Source: F1-20-MAGs119 sp040401695 (GTDB taxonomy: Bacteria; Actinomycetota; Acidimicrobiia; Acidimicrobiales; Ilumatobacteraceae). From it: DNA of 60,381 bases. Under the pieces are notes generated by a model. It ran no database searches. It saw only the letters and a program-made list of their open reading frames with translations, and was not told where the DNA came from. The number at the start of each line of letters is the position of its first letter. Positions within the stretch are counted from its first letter, which is position 1. Location of the stretch: assembly GCA_040401695.1 (NCBI GenBank), contig JBBANY010000001.1:1-60381 (forward strand), written 5' to 3'. Made by a program: the position numbers and the translations under genes. Below are positions 24,469-32,838 of this stretch, one piece after another.

Positions 24469-25762
24469 TGCGGCGCGATTCCTTCGAGGCTGCAGCAAAG
24501 ATGCCCTTGGCCATCAACGACAGTTCGGCCTTGCGCCGCCGCTCGTAGATCTCGGCGCGGATGCCGTGCACGTCGGGATCGTCGGGGGCGGCCCAGCCGG
24601 CAAAGTCGGCGAGATGACAGGCGAGACGCATGTCGCCCTCTTCGGCGAGTTTCTGGGCGCGGCGCACCAGCACGTCGGCGCCGCCCGCGAGTGCGGCGAC
24701 TTCGGCACCGACCGCCGCGTCCGGCGCGGGCTTCAGACGTGATGCAGCGCCGTCCCACCAGCCGCCGAACTGGCGCCACACGTTGTGCACGATGAACTCG
24801 GGTTCGTCGTACATCGGTCGCAGGTACGGCCGGCCGAGCGTCGCATCGGGAACCTTGACCGCATGGATGATCGTGTCGAGGGTTTCACCCTGGTTCATCA
24901 TCTCCAACACTTCGCGAACGAGGTTTTCGAGCGCGGTTGCGATCTCATCGAGTACGCGCGCGATGCGGGCTTTGCCTTCGATCGGTAGTCCGTGCGCAGG
25001 GAGAAGGAGTTCGGGTTCCTGTGTGATCATGCGCCGCAGGGCGGCAGCCCATTCGATGGGCCAGCGTTGCACCTTCTGCGGGTTGCCTGCGTTGGGGAAG
25101 TTCCAGATGATGAAGTCACCCGTCGCGATCCATTTTCGATCGGGGAAGAACGCCCACAGGTGGTCGTCGGTTTCGCCGCGTGCATGGTGGAACTCGACGG
25201 TGTCGTCTCCGATCTTCATCGAAGTGAAGTCGCCGAGACTCTCGTTCACGTCGAGCACGCTCTCGTGGAGGAACGTCGGATGTTTCTTGCCCACCTGCGA
25301 CGTGTCCGAGACGAGTCCGTAGCCGTGTTCCTCGCGCACTCCGCCGAACTGACGGGCGTTGATGATGCGGTTCCAGTCGCTGGTGTCGCGGTAGCGCGTG
25401 AAGCGGCGCTCCACGTTCTCGTGGCCGATTACGCGGATGTTCTTGCCCTGTGCGCCGAGCGTGGCCGCGATGGGCCCGCTACCGCCGACGTGGTCGACGT
25501 GGCCATGGGTGTAGACGATGGCGTGGAGTGGGGCATTGGTCCACGTGCGAATCTGGTCGGCAACCTTCTGGCCGTTGTCGTAGGTCCCGGTGTCGAAGAT
25601 GACGAGACCCTCGGGGCTGTTCCACGTGACGGCGTGGCTGAACGACTCGACGATGGCCAGGTCGGGTGCCAGTTCGGAGATCTCGTTGATGATCCGATTG
25701 ACCGGCTGGTCGACGACGCCGGAGTCGATGATCTTCGTGGAGAGTGAAAGCAGGTCGGCCAT
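24455..25762 (-). CDS. Alkyl-sulfatase-like metallo-beta-lactamase-fold hydrolase
   Basis: A 435-residue MBL-fold hydrolase of the SdsA/alkyl sulfatase group. The metal motif is YTHGHVDHVGG. Further ligands are in FHHARGETDDHLWAFFPDRKW and a C-terminal His. A dimerisation helical region follows (about 270-430), with LGRPYLRPMYDEPEFIVHNVWRQ split around conserved Trp residues. The C-terminal SCP2-like domain of full-length SdsA (about 650 residues) is missing. It may act on sulfate esters or another esterified substrate. Confidence 0.82.
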   Translation of the reverse strand: MADLLSLSTKIIDSGVVDQPVNRIINEISELAPDLAIVESFSHAVTWNSPEGLVIFDTGTYDNGQKVADQIRTWTNAPLHAIVYTHGHVDHVGGSGPIAATLGAQGKNIRVIGHENVERRFTRYRDTSDWNRIINARQFGGVREEHGYGLVSDTSQVGKKHPTFLHESVLDVNESLGDFTSMKIGDDTVEFHHARGETDDHLWAFFPDRKWIATGDFIIWNFPNAGNPQKVQRWPIEWAAALRRMITQEPELLLPAHGLPIEGKARIARVLDEIATALENLVREVLEMMNQGETLDTIIHAVKVPDATLGRPYLRPMYDEPEFIVHNVWRQFGGWWDGAASRLKPAPDAAVGAEVAALAGGADVLVRRAQKLAEEGDMRLACHLADFAGWAAPDDPDVHGIRAEIYERRRKAELSLMAKGIFAAASKESRRINQR

Positions 25763-25768
25763 GTGCCG

Positions 25769-25774
25769 ACCCTA
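25769..25774 (-). promoter_or_regulatory. -10 box of the alkyl-sulfatase-like gene
   Basis: TAGGGT on the minus strand, 6 nt before the ATG at 25762. Confidence 0.4.
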
Positions 25775-25780
25775 GTTCGT

Positions 25781-26890
25781 CTACTTGCCGGGCTCTTTCG
25801 GCAGACCCAGCACGCGCTCGCCGAGAATGTTGCGCATCACGTTCGAAGTGCCGCCCATGATGGTGTACCCGGGGCCGTACATCAGACCCGCGGTGACATC
25901 GTCCCACAGCGTGGCTTCGGGGCCGAAGGTTTTGGCGACGAAGTTGGCAACGCGCTGCTCGTGTTCGGTGCAGAAGCACTTCGTTGCGGCCGAGAATCCG
26001 GCGGGCGCCTGACGCAACACCTCGCGGATGACGAGGATGCGGCCGATGCGATAACCGGTTTCGAGTCGGGCAACCTCTTGGCGTACGCGCGGGTCGCTCA
26101 TGTCGGCTCGCGCAAGTGCCATCGCGTACAACGCGTAGTTCGACACCAGACGGTCGATGCCGCCGCGCTCGTGTTCGAGCTGGCGCATCGTCTGTTTGAA
26201 CGCGCCGCCCTGCGTTCCGACGAGATTCTCCTTCGGGATGCGCACGTCGGTGAAGAAGACTTCGCAGAAATGGCGATTGGTCGTCATGTCCTGAATCTCG
26301 CGGGCCTCGATGCCCGGTGTGTTCATCGGAACGACGATTTCGCTGATGCCCGCGTGGGGCGGTCCGTCGTTCGACGTGCGGCAGATGAGATAGCAGTAGT
26401 CGGCAACCGCACCGAACGAGGTCCAGATCTTCTGGCCGTTGATCACCCATTCGTCACCGTCGAGAACGGCGCTCGTCTTCAGTGATGCGAGGTCGCTGCC
26501 GGCGTTCGGTTCGGACATGCCGATGCACCATGTGTCGGCGCCGGAGAGAATGCCGGGGAGGAACTTGGCCTGCTGCTCGGGAGTTCCGTAGGTCATGAGG
26601 GTCGGGCCCATCTGGCGATCACCGAACCACGACGCGGCGATCGGCGCACCGGCCTTGATCATCTCTTCACCGACGATGAGGCGGTCGATCGCCGGTCGGC
26701 CACCACCGCCGAATTCCTTCGGCCATGTCATGCCGATGAATCCGTGTTCGCCGAGTTCCTTCGAGAACTCCTTCGAGTATCCGTTCATCCAGGTGTCGTT
26801 GTGGCGGCCGTAGCGCACGACGGCGTCCTCGGCGATCTTGCGGGCGTGCTCGCGGAGGTCGAGTTGCTCGGGAGTCCAGGCGAAGTCCAT
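25781..26890 (-). CDS. Acyl-CoA dehydrogenase
   Basis: A 369-residue flavin-dependent acyl-CoA dehydrogenase. N-terminal DFAWTPEQLDLREHARK, the FAD/substrate segment GMSEPNAGSDLASLKT, WVINGQKIWTSF and the C-terminal YTIMGGTSNVMRNILGERVLGLP are diagnostic. The catalytic base position near the C-terminal domain has GGTSN, as in the FadE/long-chain and cholesterol-degradation types. ATG at 26890 begins the conserved N-terminus and has TACGAT 7 nt upstream. It participates in beta-oxidation; the chain length is not predictable. Confidence 0.93.
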   Translation of the reverse strand: MDFAWTPEQLDLREHARKIAEDAVVRYGRHNDTWMNGYSKEFSKELGEHGFIGMTWPKEFGGGGRPAIDRLIVGEEMIKAGAPIAASWFGDRQMGPTLMTYGTPEQQAKFLPGILSGADTWCIGMSEPNAGSDLASLKTSAVLDGDEWVINGQKIWTSFGAVADYCYLICRTSNDGPPHAGISEIVVPMNTPGIEAREIQDMTTNRHFCEVFFTDVRIPKENLVGTQGGAFKQTMRQLEHERGGIDRLVSNYALYAMALARADMSDPRVRQEVARLETGYRIGRILVIREVLRQAPAGFSAATKCFCTEHEQRVANFVAKTFGPEATLWDDVTAGLMYGPGYTIMGGTSNVMRNILGERVLGLPKEPGK

Positions 26891-26897
26891 GGCGGGA

Positions 26898-26903
26898 ATC
26901 GTA
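26898..26903 (-). promoter_or_regulatory. -10 box of the acyl-CoA dehydrogenase gene
   Basis: TACGAT on the minus strand, 7 nt before the ATG at 26890. Confidence 0.4.
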
Positions 26904-26980
26904 GGTTCGCGGGGCCCGCAGGGGGGACACCAGCGACCCTTTCCCGTGCGGTTCGGACGGGGTTCGCCGCACGTCACGTT

Positions 26981-26998
26981 TACAAGTAACGTACAAGT
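26981..26998 (+). promoter_or_regulatory. Paired TACAAGT boxes around the icd -10
   Basis: TACAAGT occurs at 26981-26987 and 26992-26998, 11 bp start to start. The hexamer TAACGT (26987-26992), a plausible -10, lies between and overlaps both by one base. The transcript would start near 26999 and have a 26-nt leader with an AAAGGG ribosome site. The same heptamer in inverted arrangement lies between acn and gntR. Confidence 0.55.
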
Positions 26999-27024
26999 TC
27001 GAACCGAACCGAAAGGGCCGCAAC

Positions 27025-28242
27025 ATGGCAAAGATCAAGGTCGACAATCCGGTCGTCGAACTCGACGGCGACGAGATGACACGAATCATCTGGCAGTTCA
27101 TCAAAGACCGCCTCATCCTCCCGTATCTCGACATTGAACTCGAGTACTACGACCTCGGCATCGAGTACCGCGACAAGACCGACGACCAGGTCACCATCGA
27201 CTCTGCGAACGCGATCCTGAAGCACGGCGTCGGCGTGAAGTGCGCCACCATCACGCCCGACGAGGCGCGCGTCGAAGAGTTCAAGCTGAAGAAGATGTGG
27301 AAGTCGCCGAACGGCACGATCCGCAACATCCTCGGTGGCGTTGTCTTCCGCGAGCCGATCATCTGCAGCAACATCCCGCGTCTGGTTCCGGGGTGGACCA
27401 AGCCGATCGTCATCGGCCGTCACGCCCACGGCGACCAGTACAAGGCAACCGACTTCAAGGTCCCGGGTGCCGGAACGGTCACCATCACGTACACGCCCGC
27501 CGACGGCAGCGCACCCGTCGAGATGGAAGTCGCCAAGTTCGGCAAGGACGGCGGCGTCACGATGGGTATGTACAACTTCAACGACTCGATCCGTGACTTT
27601 GCCCGCGCGTCTTTGCGCTACGGCCTGCAGCGCAACTACCCCGTGTACATGTCGACGAAGAACACGATCCTGAAGGCCTACGACGGCCAGTTCAAGGACA
27701 TCTTCGAAGAGGTGTACGAAAAGGAGTTCAAGGCCGACTTCGACAAGGCGGGACTCACCTACGAGCACCGTCTCATCGACGACATGGTCGCCTGCGCGCT
27801 GAAGTGGGAGGGCGGCTACGTCTGGGCCTGCAAGAACTACGACGGTGACGTGCAGTCCGACACGGTGGCCCAGGGCTTCGGTTCGCTCGGTCTCATGACC
27901 TCGGTTCTCATGACCCCGGACGGTCGCACCGTCGAGGCCGAGGCCGCACACGGCACCGTGACTCGCCACTACCGCGAACACCAGAAGGGCAACAAGACCT
28001 CGACCAACCCGGTCGCGTCGATCTTCGCCTGGACGCGCGGTCTCGAGCATCGCGGCAAACTCGACAACAACCCGAAGCTCGTCGAATTCGCAACGACGCT
28101 CGAGAAGGTGTGTGTCGAGGCAATCGAAGCCGGCGAGATGACGAAGGACCTGTCGATCCTCATCTCGAAGGATCAGGCGTGGCTGACGACCGAGGGCTTC
28201 CTCGAAGCGCTCGACGTCCGCCTGCAAAAGAAGATGGCGTAA
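27025..28242 (+). CDS. icd: Isocitrate dehydrogenase (NADP+), eukaryote-like dimeric type
   Basis: A 405-residue NADP-dependent isocitrate dehydrogenase of the homodimeric type II family found in actinobacteria, mitochondria and others. It converts isocitrate to 2-oxoglutarate and CO2. Motifs are ELDGDEMTRIIWQFIKD, the substrate-binding WKSPNGTIRNILGG, GRHAHGDQYKATDF and the NADP site AEAAHGTVTRHYREHQKG. ATG follows an AAAGGG ribosome site. A quinone oxidoreductase follows 5 bp later on the same strand. TACAAGT boxes lie upstream. Confidence 0.97.
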   Translation: MAKIKVDNPVVELDGDEMTRIIWQFIKDRLILPYLDIELEYYDLGIEYRDKTDDQVTIDSANAILKHGVGVKCATITPDEARVEEFKLKKMWKSPNGTIRNILGGVVFREPIICSNIPRLVPGWTKPIVIGRHAHGDQYKATDFKVPGAGTVTITYTPADGSAPVEMEVAKFGKDGGVTMGMYNFNDSIRDFARASLRYGLQRNYPVYMSTKNTILKAYDGQFKDIFEEVYEKEFKADFDKAGLTYEHRLIDDMVACALKWEGGYVWACKNYDGDVQSDTVAQGFGSLGLMTSVLMTPDGRTVEAEAAHGTVTRHYREHQKGNKTSTNPVASIFAWTRGLEHRGKLDNNPKLVEFATTLEKVCVEAIEAGEMTKDLSILISKDQAWLTTEGFLEALDVRLQKKMA

Positions 28243-28247
28243 CCGCC

Positions 28248-29228
28248 GTGCGCGCGGTCGTGCTCACCGAATTCGGCGGGCCCGAGGTTCTGCGCATCGC
28301 CGAAGTTCCCGCGCCGACGCCCGGACCCGAAGAGGTTCTGGTGTCGGTGCGGGCCACGGCCCTCAACCGCGCCGATCTGCTCGAGCGCATGGGGATGTAC
28401 CCCAACCCGTTTCCCTCCCAGCACCAGATTCCGGGCCTCGAATTCTCGGGTGTCGTCGAGTCGGTGGGCGAGAGGGTGCGCGACTGGAAGCCCGGCGACG
28501 CCGTCATGGGCATCGTCAGCGGTGGTGGCTACGCCGAAAAGTTGGTGATCCACGAACGCCAGGCGATCCGCGTGCCCCACGGTATGAACGTGAACGATGC
28601 TGCCGCGATTCCCGAGGTGTTCATCACCGCTTGGGATGCACTGGTCGTGCAGGGCGGACTCACGAGTGGCCGCACGGCGTTGGTTCACGCCGGTGCGTCG
28701 GGCGTCGGAACGGCTGCCATCCAGATTTGTCGCGCAATCGGTGCGCGGGTCATCGTCACGTGTTCGACGTCGAAGATGGCGGCTTGTCGCCACCTCGGGG
28801 CTGACCTCATCATCGATTACACCCAAACCGACTTCGTCGACGCGGTGAAGACATTCACGAAGAACAGGGGAGTCGACGTGGTGCTCGACGTCGTTGGTGG
28901 CGACTACGTCGACCGCAACATCAACTGCCTGGCGACGAAAGGCTCGATAGTCCAGGTCGGCACCATGGCCGGTCCACCGCCGGCGGTCAACGTGGGTGGG
29001 CTCATGTTCAAACGTGCCCGCATCATCGGCACGGTTCTTCGCGCGCGGCCCGTCGACGAGAAGATCGCGATCAGTCGTCGATTTGCCGACGAGGTGTTGC
29101 CGTTGTTCGATTTGGGTGTGCTCAAGCCGGTGATCGATTCGCGTCATGCATTCACCGACATCGCGAAGGCCCACGAACACATGGCCGCAAACGCGAACGC
29201 CGGGAAGATCGTCGTCGACGTTAGCTGA
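28248..29228 (+). CDS. NADPH:quinone oxidoreductase (zinc-independent MDR family)
   Basis: A 326-residue medium-chain dehydrogenase/reductase of the quinone oxidoreductase group. It has ALNRADLLERMGMYP, GLEFSGVVESVG, the nucleotide-binding HAGASGVGTAAIQICRAIGA and DVVLDVVGGDY. Zinc ligands of alcohol dehydrogenases are absent. The GTG start at 28248 is 5 bp after icd, so the two are probably one operon. The frame is open upstream inside icd, but the MDR N-terminus fixes the start. The 3' end overlaps the convergent SDR gene by 8 bp. Confidence 0.9.
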   Translation: MRAVVLTEFGGPEVLRIAEVPAPTPGPEEVLVSVRATALNRADLLERMGMYPNPFPSQHQIPGLEFSGVVESVGERVRDWKPGDAVMGIVSGGGYAEKLVIHERQAIRVPHGMNVNDAAAIPEVFITAWDALVVQGGLTSGRTALVHAGASGVGTAAIQICRAIGARVIVTCSTSKMAACRHLGADLIIDYTQTDFVDAVKTFTKNRGVDVVLDVVGGDYVDRNINCLATKGSIVQVGTMAGPPPAVNVGGLMFKRARIIGTVLRARPVDEKIAISRRFADEVLPLFDLGVLKPVIDSRHAFTDIAKAHEHMAANANAGKIVVDVS

Positions 29229-30095
29229 CCGAGGCGATGAACGAGTCGTCGTCGGTGAGCGTGTAGAGGCCGCCCGAGCCGGTCACTTCCGACACGGCGA
29301 TCAGCGCGCGCGCGACGTCGCTCGGGGGACGGAAGGTGGTCGCCGGCATCGACGATCGCAGCGGGTCGGGCACGATGTTCGTGTCGATACCACCGGGGCA
29401 CAGCGCGTTGATGCGTTGGCCGCGCGAGGCGAACACTGAGCCGAGGCTTTTCACGTAGCCCGCGACGGCGTGTTTCGTTGCCGCGTAGTACGGGTCGAAG
29501 GGAAGGCCGCCAAGTGCCGCGGTCGACGCGGTGACCGTGATCGAACCGTTGGTCGCCAGGTGAGGTGTGAGAGCGGTCGTGCCGAACACGACGCCGTCGA
29601 CGTTGACCGCAAAGACCCTGCGGTAGCCGTCACCGGCGGCAATGGCGACCGGATCGTCGTCGATGGGCTGTGATGGACTGCGAGTCATCACGCCCGCGTT
29701 CAGGAAGACGAGGTCGACCTCGCCCGCCCGCGCGGTGACGAATGCCGCCGCATTGTTCCATGCATCGAGGCTGGTGACGTNNNNNNNNNNNNNNNNNNNN
29801 NNNNNNNNNNNNNNNNNNNNNNNNNNNNNNNNNNNNNNNNNNNNNNNNNNNNNNNNNNNNNNNNNNNNNNNNNNNNNNNNGCCCGCGCGGTGACGAATGC
29901 CGCCGCATTGTTCCATGCATCGAGGCTGGTGACGTCGCAGGCAACGAACGTTGCGCCAGTGGATTCGACTTCCGCCTTGCGGGTGTCGCCGGCGAGGTCG
30001 AATCCGAAGACGATGTCACCACGTTCGACGAGGAGGGCGACGAGTGCCTTTCCCAGACCCGAAGCCGCGCCGGTGACGATTGCGGTGCAGGACAT
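29221..30095 (-). CDS. SDR-family oxidoreductase, split by a false assembly gap
   Basis: A short-chain dehydrogenase interrupted by 100 Ns (29781-29880). The N-terminal part has AIVTGAASGLGKALV. The C-terminal part has LVFLNAGVM, VTASTAALGG and the catalytic PYYAATKHAVAGY. The two 55-bp segments next to the Ns are identical. Removing the Ns and one copy gives 720 bp and one uninterrupted frame of 239 residues. So the gene is intact in the organism. It lies 9 bp behind gltA and is likely co-transcribed with it. Confidence 0.88.
29726..29780. repeat. 55-bp duplication, copy 1 (contig end)
   Basis: Identical to 29881-29935 on the other side of the N run. Length 55 is a common assembler k-mer size, so this looks like one sequence written twice at a contig join. 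Confidence 0.9.
29781..29880. other. Assembly gap (100 N), probably zero-length in reality
   Basis: A standard 100-N spacer between contigs that actually overlap by 55 bp. Confidence 0.95.
29881..29935. repeat. 55-bp duplication, copy 2 (contig end)
   Basis: Second copy of the segment at 29726-29780. Confidence 0.9.
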
Positions 30096-30104
30096 GGGCG
30101 TTGG

Positions 30105-31373
30105 CTAGCGGGCCGCGATCGGCACGTAGTCGCGCGAATCGGGACCCTTGTACCACTGGCGCGGACGGCTGATCTTTTGCTCTTTGTCGCCGAGGAGTTC
30201 GGCGAAGTGGGCAAGCCAGCCCGCGGTGCGCGGAATGGCGAAGAGCACCGTGAACATGTCGACCGGGAATCCGAGCGCCTGGTAGATGAGGCCCGAGTAG
30301 AAGTCGACGTTCGGATACAGCTTGCGCTGCACGAAGTAGTCGTCCTTCAGCGCGGTCTCTTCCAGTTTGAGGGCGATGTCGAGCAACGGGTTCTTGCCGG
30401 TCACGGCGAACACGTCGTACGCGGTCTTCTTGATGATGGTCGCGCGCGGGTCGTAGTTCTTGTAGACGCGGTGGCCGAAGCCCATGAGGCGACCCTTGCC
30501 CTCTTTCACCGATTGGATGAAGGCGGGCACGTTCTCGAGCGAATCGATTTCTTCGAGCATTCGCACCACTGCCTCGTTGGCGCCACCGTGCAGCGGACCA
30601 TAGAGCGCAGCTGAAGCGCCGGCGGCGGCGGAATACGGGTCGGCGTTCGACGATGCGATGACACGCATCGCGGTGGTGCCGCAGTTCTGCTCGTGGTCGG
30701 CGTGGAGGATGAACAAGATGTCCATCGCGCGGGCGAGAACCGGATCGATGGTGTCGTCGTTGCCGACCTTGAACATCATGTTGAGGAAGTTCGCCGAATA
30801 CGACAGCGAGTTCTCGGGTTGGACGAAGGGGAGACCCTTGCTGAAGCGGTACGCCATCGCCGCAAGAGTTGGCACCTTGGCGATGAGGCGCAGCGTTTGG
30901 CGGTCGAGCGCCTGCTTGTTGAAGATGTCCTTGGCGTCGTCGTAGAACGTGCCGAGCGCTGCGACCGACGAGATGAACATTCCCATCGGATGTGCGTCGT
31001 AGTGGAACCCGTCGACGAACCGCTTGCGCATGTTCTCGTGGATCATCGTGTGGTGCGTGACGTCGTACGTCCACTTCGACAACTCCTCGGCGGTCGGGAG
31101 TTCGCCGTTCAAGAGCAGATAGGCCACCTCGAGGAAAGTGCTCTTCTCGGCGAGTTGTTCGATCGGGTAACCGCGGTAGCGGAGGACGCCGGCGTCGCCG
31201 TCGAGATAGGTGATGGCCGACCCGCATGCTGCGGTGCTGAGGTACGCCGGGTCGTACATGCGCAGGTCGGGGTCGAGTTCGCGGAGTGCAGATGAAGGGA
31301 ACACACCATCCGTGATGGGAACCGTGACCTTCTTGCCGGTGCGGTCGTCAATGATCGTGATGGTTTCAGCCAT
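30105..31373 (-). CDS. gltA: Citrate synthase
   Basis: A 422-residue type II (hexameric-type) citrate synthase. It condenses acetyl-CoA with oxaloacetate. The N-terminal ITDGVFPSSALRELDPDLR and DGDAGVLRYRGYPIEQLA are typical. Active-site residues lie in ALYGPLHGGANEAV, MGFGHRVYKNYDPRA and the late RTAGWLAHFAELL. A GAAGGGA ribosome site is 7 nt upstream of the ATG, and TATCCT at 31425-31420 is a candidate -10, giving a leader of about 40 nt. No TACAAGT box is present here, unlike icd and acn. Confidence 0.97.
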   Translation of the reverse strand: MAETITIIDDRTGKKVTVPITDGVFPSSALRELDPDLRMYDPAYLSTAACGSAITYLDGDAGVLRYRGYPIEQLAEKSTFLEVAYLLLNGELPTAEELSKWTYDVTHHTMIHENMRKRFVDGFHYDAHPMGMFISSVAALGTFYDDAKDIFNKQALDRQTLRLIAKVPTLAAMAYRFSKGLPFVQPENSLSYSANFLNMMFKVGNDDTIDPVLARAMDILFILHADHEQNCGTTAMRVIASSNADPYSAAAGASAALYGPLHGGANEAVVRMLEEIDSLENVPAFIQSVKEGKGRLMGFGHRVYKNYDPRATIIKKTAYDVFAVTGKNPLLDIALKLEETALKDDYFVQRKLYPNVDFYSGLIYQALGFPVDMFTVLFAIPRTAGWLAHFAELLGDKEQKISRPRQWYKGPDSRDYVPIAAR

Positions 31374-31419
31374 CGGTTTGTCCCTTCAATTTTCAACGGG
31401 GGCTTCCTCCCCGCGGGCA

Positions 31420-31425
31420 AGGATA
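31420..31425 (-). promoter_or_regulatory. Candidate -10 box of gltA
   Basis: TATCCT on the minus strand. It would give a leader of about 40 nt carrying the GAAGGGA site. Confidence 0.4.
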
Positions 31426-31444
31426 GGCGAGAGGGTCCCTCGGA

Positions 31445-32824
31445 TTACAACGGAGTGTTGTCGTGCTTGCGGGCCTGCAGGCGTTCGCGCTTGTGCTCGA
31501 GGGCGCGAAGTGCCGAGGCGATCTCACGGCGAGTGTCGGCCGGTTCGACCACGCCGTCTACGAGGCCCCTGTCGGCGGCGATGTAGGGGTTCAAGAGGCG
31601 TTCGGTGTAGTCGGCTTCGAATGCGGCGCGTTCCTCGGGGCTGGCCCGCCGCTGGAGAATCGCAGCCGCCTGACCGGCTCCCATCACGGCGAGCTCCGAC
31701 CACGGCCAGGCGAGACAAAGGTCGTTGCCCATCGTCTTCGAGTCCATGACGATGTAGGCGCCGCCGTACGACTTGCGCAGGATGATGCAGATCCGCGGCA
31801 CCGAAGCGCGTGCGTAGGCGAAGACCAACTGGGCGCCGTGGCGGATCATTCCACGCCACTCGAGATCTTTGCCGGGGTAGAAGCCCGGTGTGTCGACGAG
31901 CGTGAGAAGCGGAATGTTGAACGCGTCGCAGAACGCAACGAAACGCGCGGCCTTCTGTGACGCAGGAATGTCGAGGGTGCCGGCAAGAACGACTGGCTGG
32001 TTCGCGACGATGCCGATGACCCGACCGTCGATGCGTGCGAGGGCCGTCACCGCATTCGCGGCCCACCGCGAGCGCAGTTCGAGGTACTCGCCGTCGTCGA
32101 CCAGCGCTGCGATGACCTTGCGCACGTCGTACGACCCGGTCGACGAGGCCGGGATGCACTCGCCGGCCTCGGGGGTTGGTCTGTCCCACGGGTCGTCGGA
32201 CTCGAGAACCTCGGGGAGGTCGTCGACGCTGTCGGGCAGGTATTGGAGCAGTTGTTCGGTCGCGGCGACGGCGGCATCGAGGTCGGAAACGATGATCGAT
32301 GCGACACCGCTCGCGCGACCATGTGTCGTCGCGCCCCCGAGTTCGTCGTTGCTGACGACCTCGCCCGTGAACTCGGCGACCATGGTCGGGCCCGAGACGA
32401 ATGCGTACGCCTCGTTCGTCATGATGACGAAGTCAGCGAGGCCGATGAGAAGCGCCGGTCCCGAAACGGCCGGTCCGTTCACGATGTGAATGGTCGGCAC
32501 CACGCCCGAGCATGCGGCAAGCGCCCGTGCTGCCGAACCCCATCCGTGGAGGGCCGCGATGCCTTCGACGATGTCGGCACCCGATGACCCGACCACCATG
32601 ACGAGCGGCATCTTCTTTTCGAGGGCCGCTCGTGCGCCGGTTTCGATGACGAGTGATGCGTCGGCCGACAGGGCGCCGCGTCGAACGGTTTCTTCGATTT
32701 CGATCCACATCACGCGGCGCGGTGTCGCGGGGTCGATCGAGTCGAACGAGCGAACTTCTGCGCGTGCCGCACCCTTGACCGTCTTGACCAGTTGAACGGT
32801 GGAGTTCGGTGTGGCGATCGACAT
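31445..32824 (-). CDS. Acyl-CoA carboxylase, carboxyltransferase (beta) subunit
   Basis: A 459-residue biotin-dependent carboxyltransferase, somewhat shorter than the usual 510-540 of AccD/PccB proteins. Both crotonase-like halves are present. The first has VMVVGSSGADIVEG and GPAVSGPALLIGLADFVIM. The second has GRVIGIVANQPVVLAGTLD, PLLTLVDTPGFYPGKDLE, RKSYGGAYIVMDSK and a C-terminal ERLLNPYIAADRGLVDGVVEP split by usual spacing. No biotin carboxylase gene is adjacent, so the partner must be elsewhere. TAATCT, 8 nt before the ATG, suggests its own promoter. Confidence 0.88.
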   Translation of the reverse strand: MSIATPNSTVQLVKTVKGAARAEVRSFDSIDPATPRRVMWIEIEETVRRGALSADASLVIETGARAALEKKMPLVMVVGSSGADIVEGIAALHGWGSAARALAACSGVVPTIHIVNGPAVSGPALLIGLADFVIMTNEAYAFVSGPTMVAEFTGEVVSNDELGGATTHGRASGVASIIVSDLDAAVAATEQLLQYLPDSVDDLPEVLESDDPWDRPTPEAGECIPASSTGSYDVRKVIAALVDDGEYLELRSRWAANAVTALARIDGRVIGIVANQPVVLAGTLDIPASQKAARFVAFCDAFNIPLLTLVDTPGFYPGKDLEWRGMIRHGAQLVFAYARASVPRICIILRKSYGGAYIVMDSKTMGNDLCLAWPWSELAVMGAGQAAAILQRRASPEERAAFEADYTERLLNPYIAADRGLVDGVVEPADTRREIASALRALEHKRERLQARKHDNTPL

Positions 32825-32832
32825 CAGACCCG

Positions 32833-32838
32833 AGATTA
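32833..32838 (-). promoter_or_regulatory. -10 box of the carboxyltransferase gene
   Basis: TAATCT on the minus strand, 8 nt before the ATG at 32824, overlapping the stop codon of the upstream lysR-type gene. Confidence 0.4.

Noticed and set aside
31374..31444. A TACAAGT box before gltA, as at icd and acn
   Set aside because: I looked for it and found no copy, so gltA is not part of the proposed regulon on this evidence.
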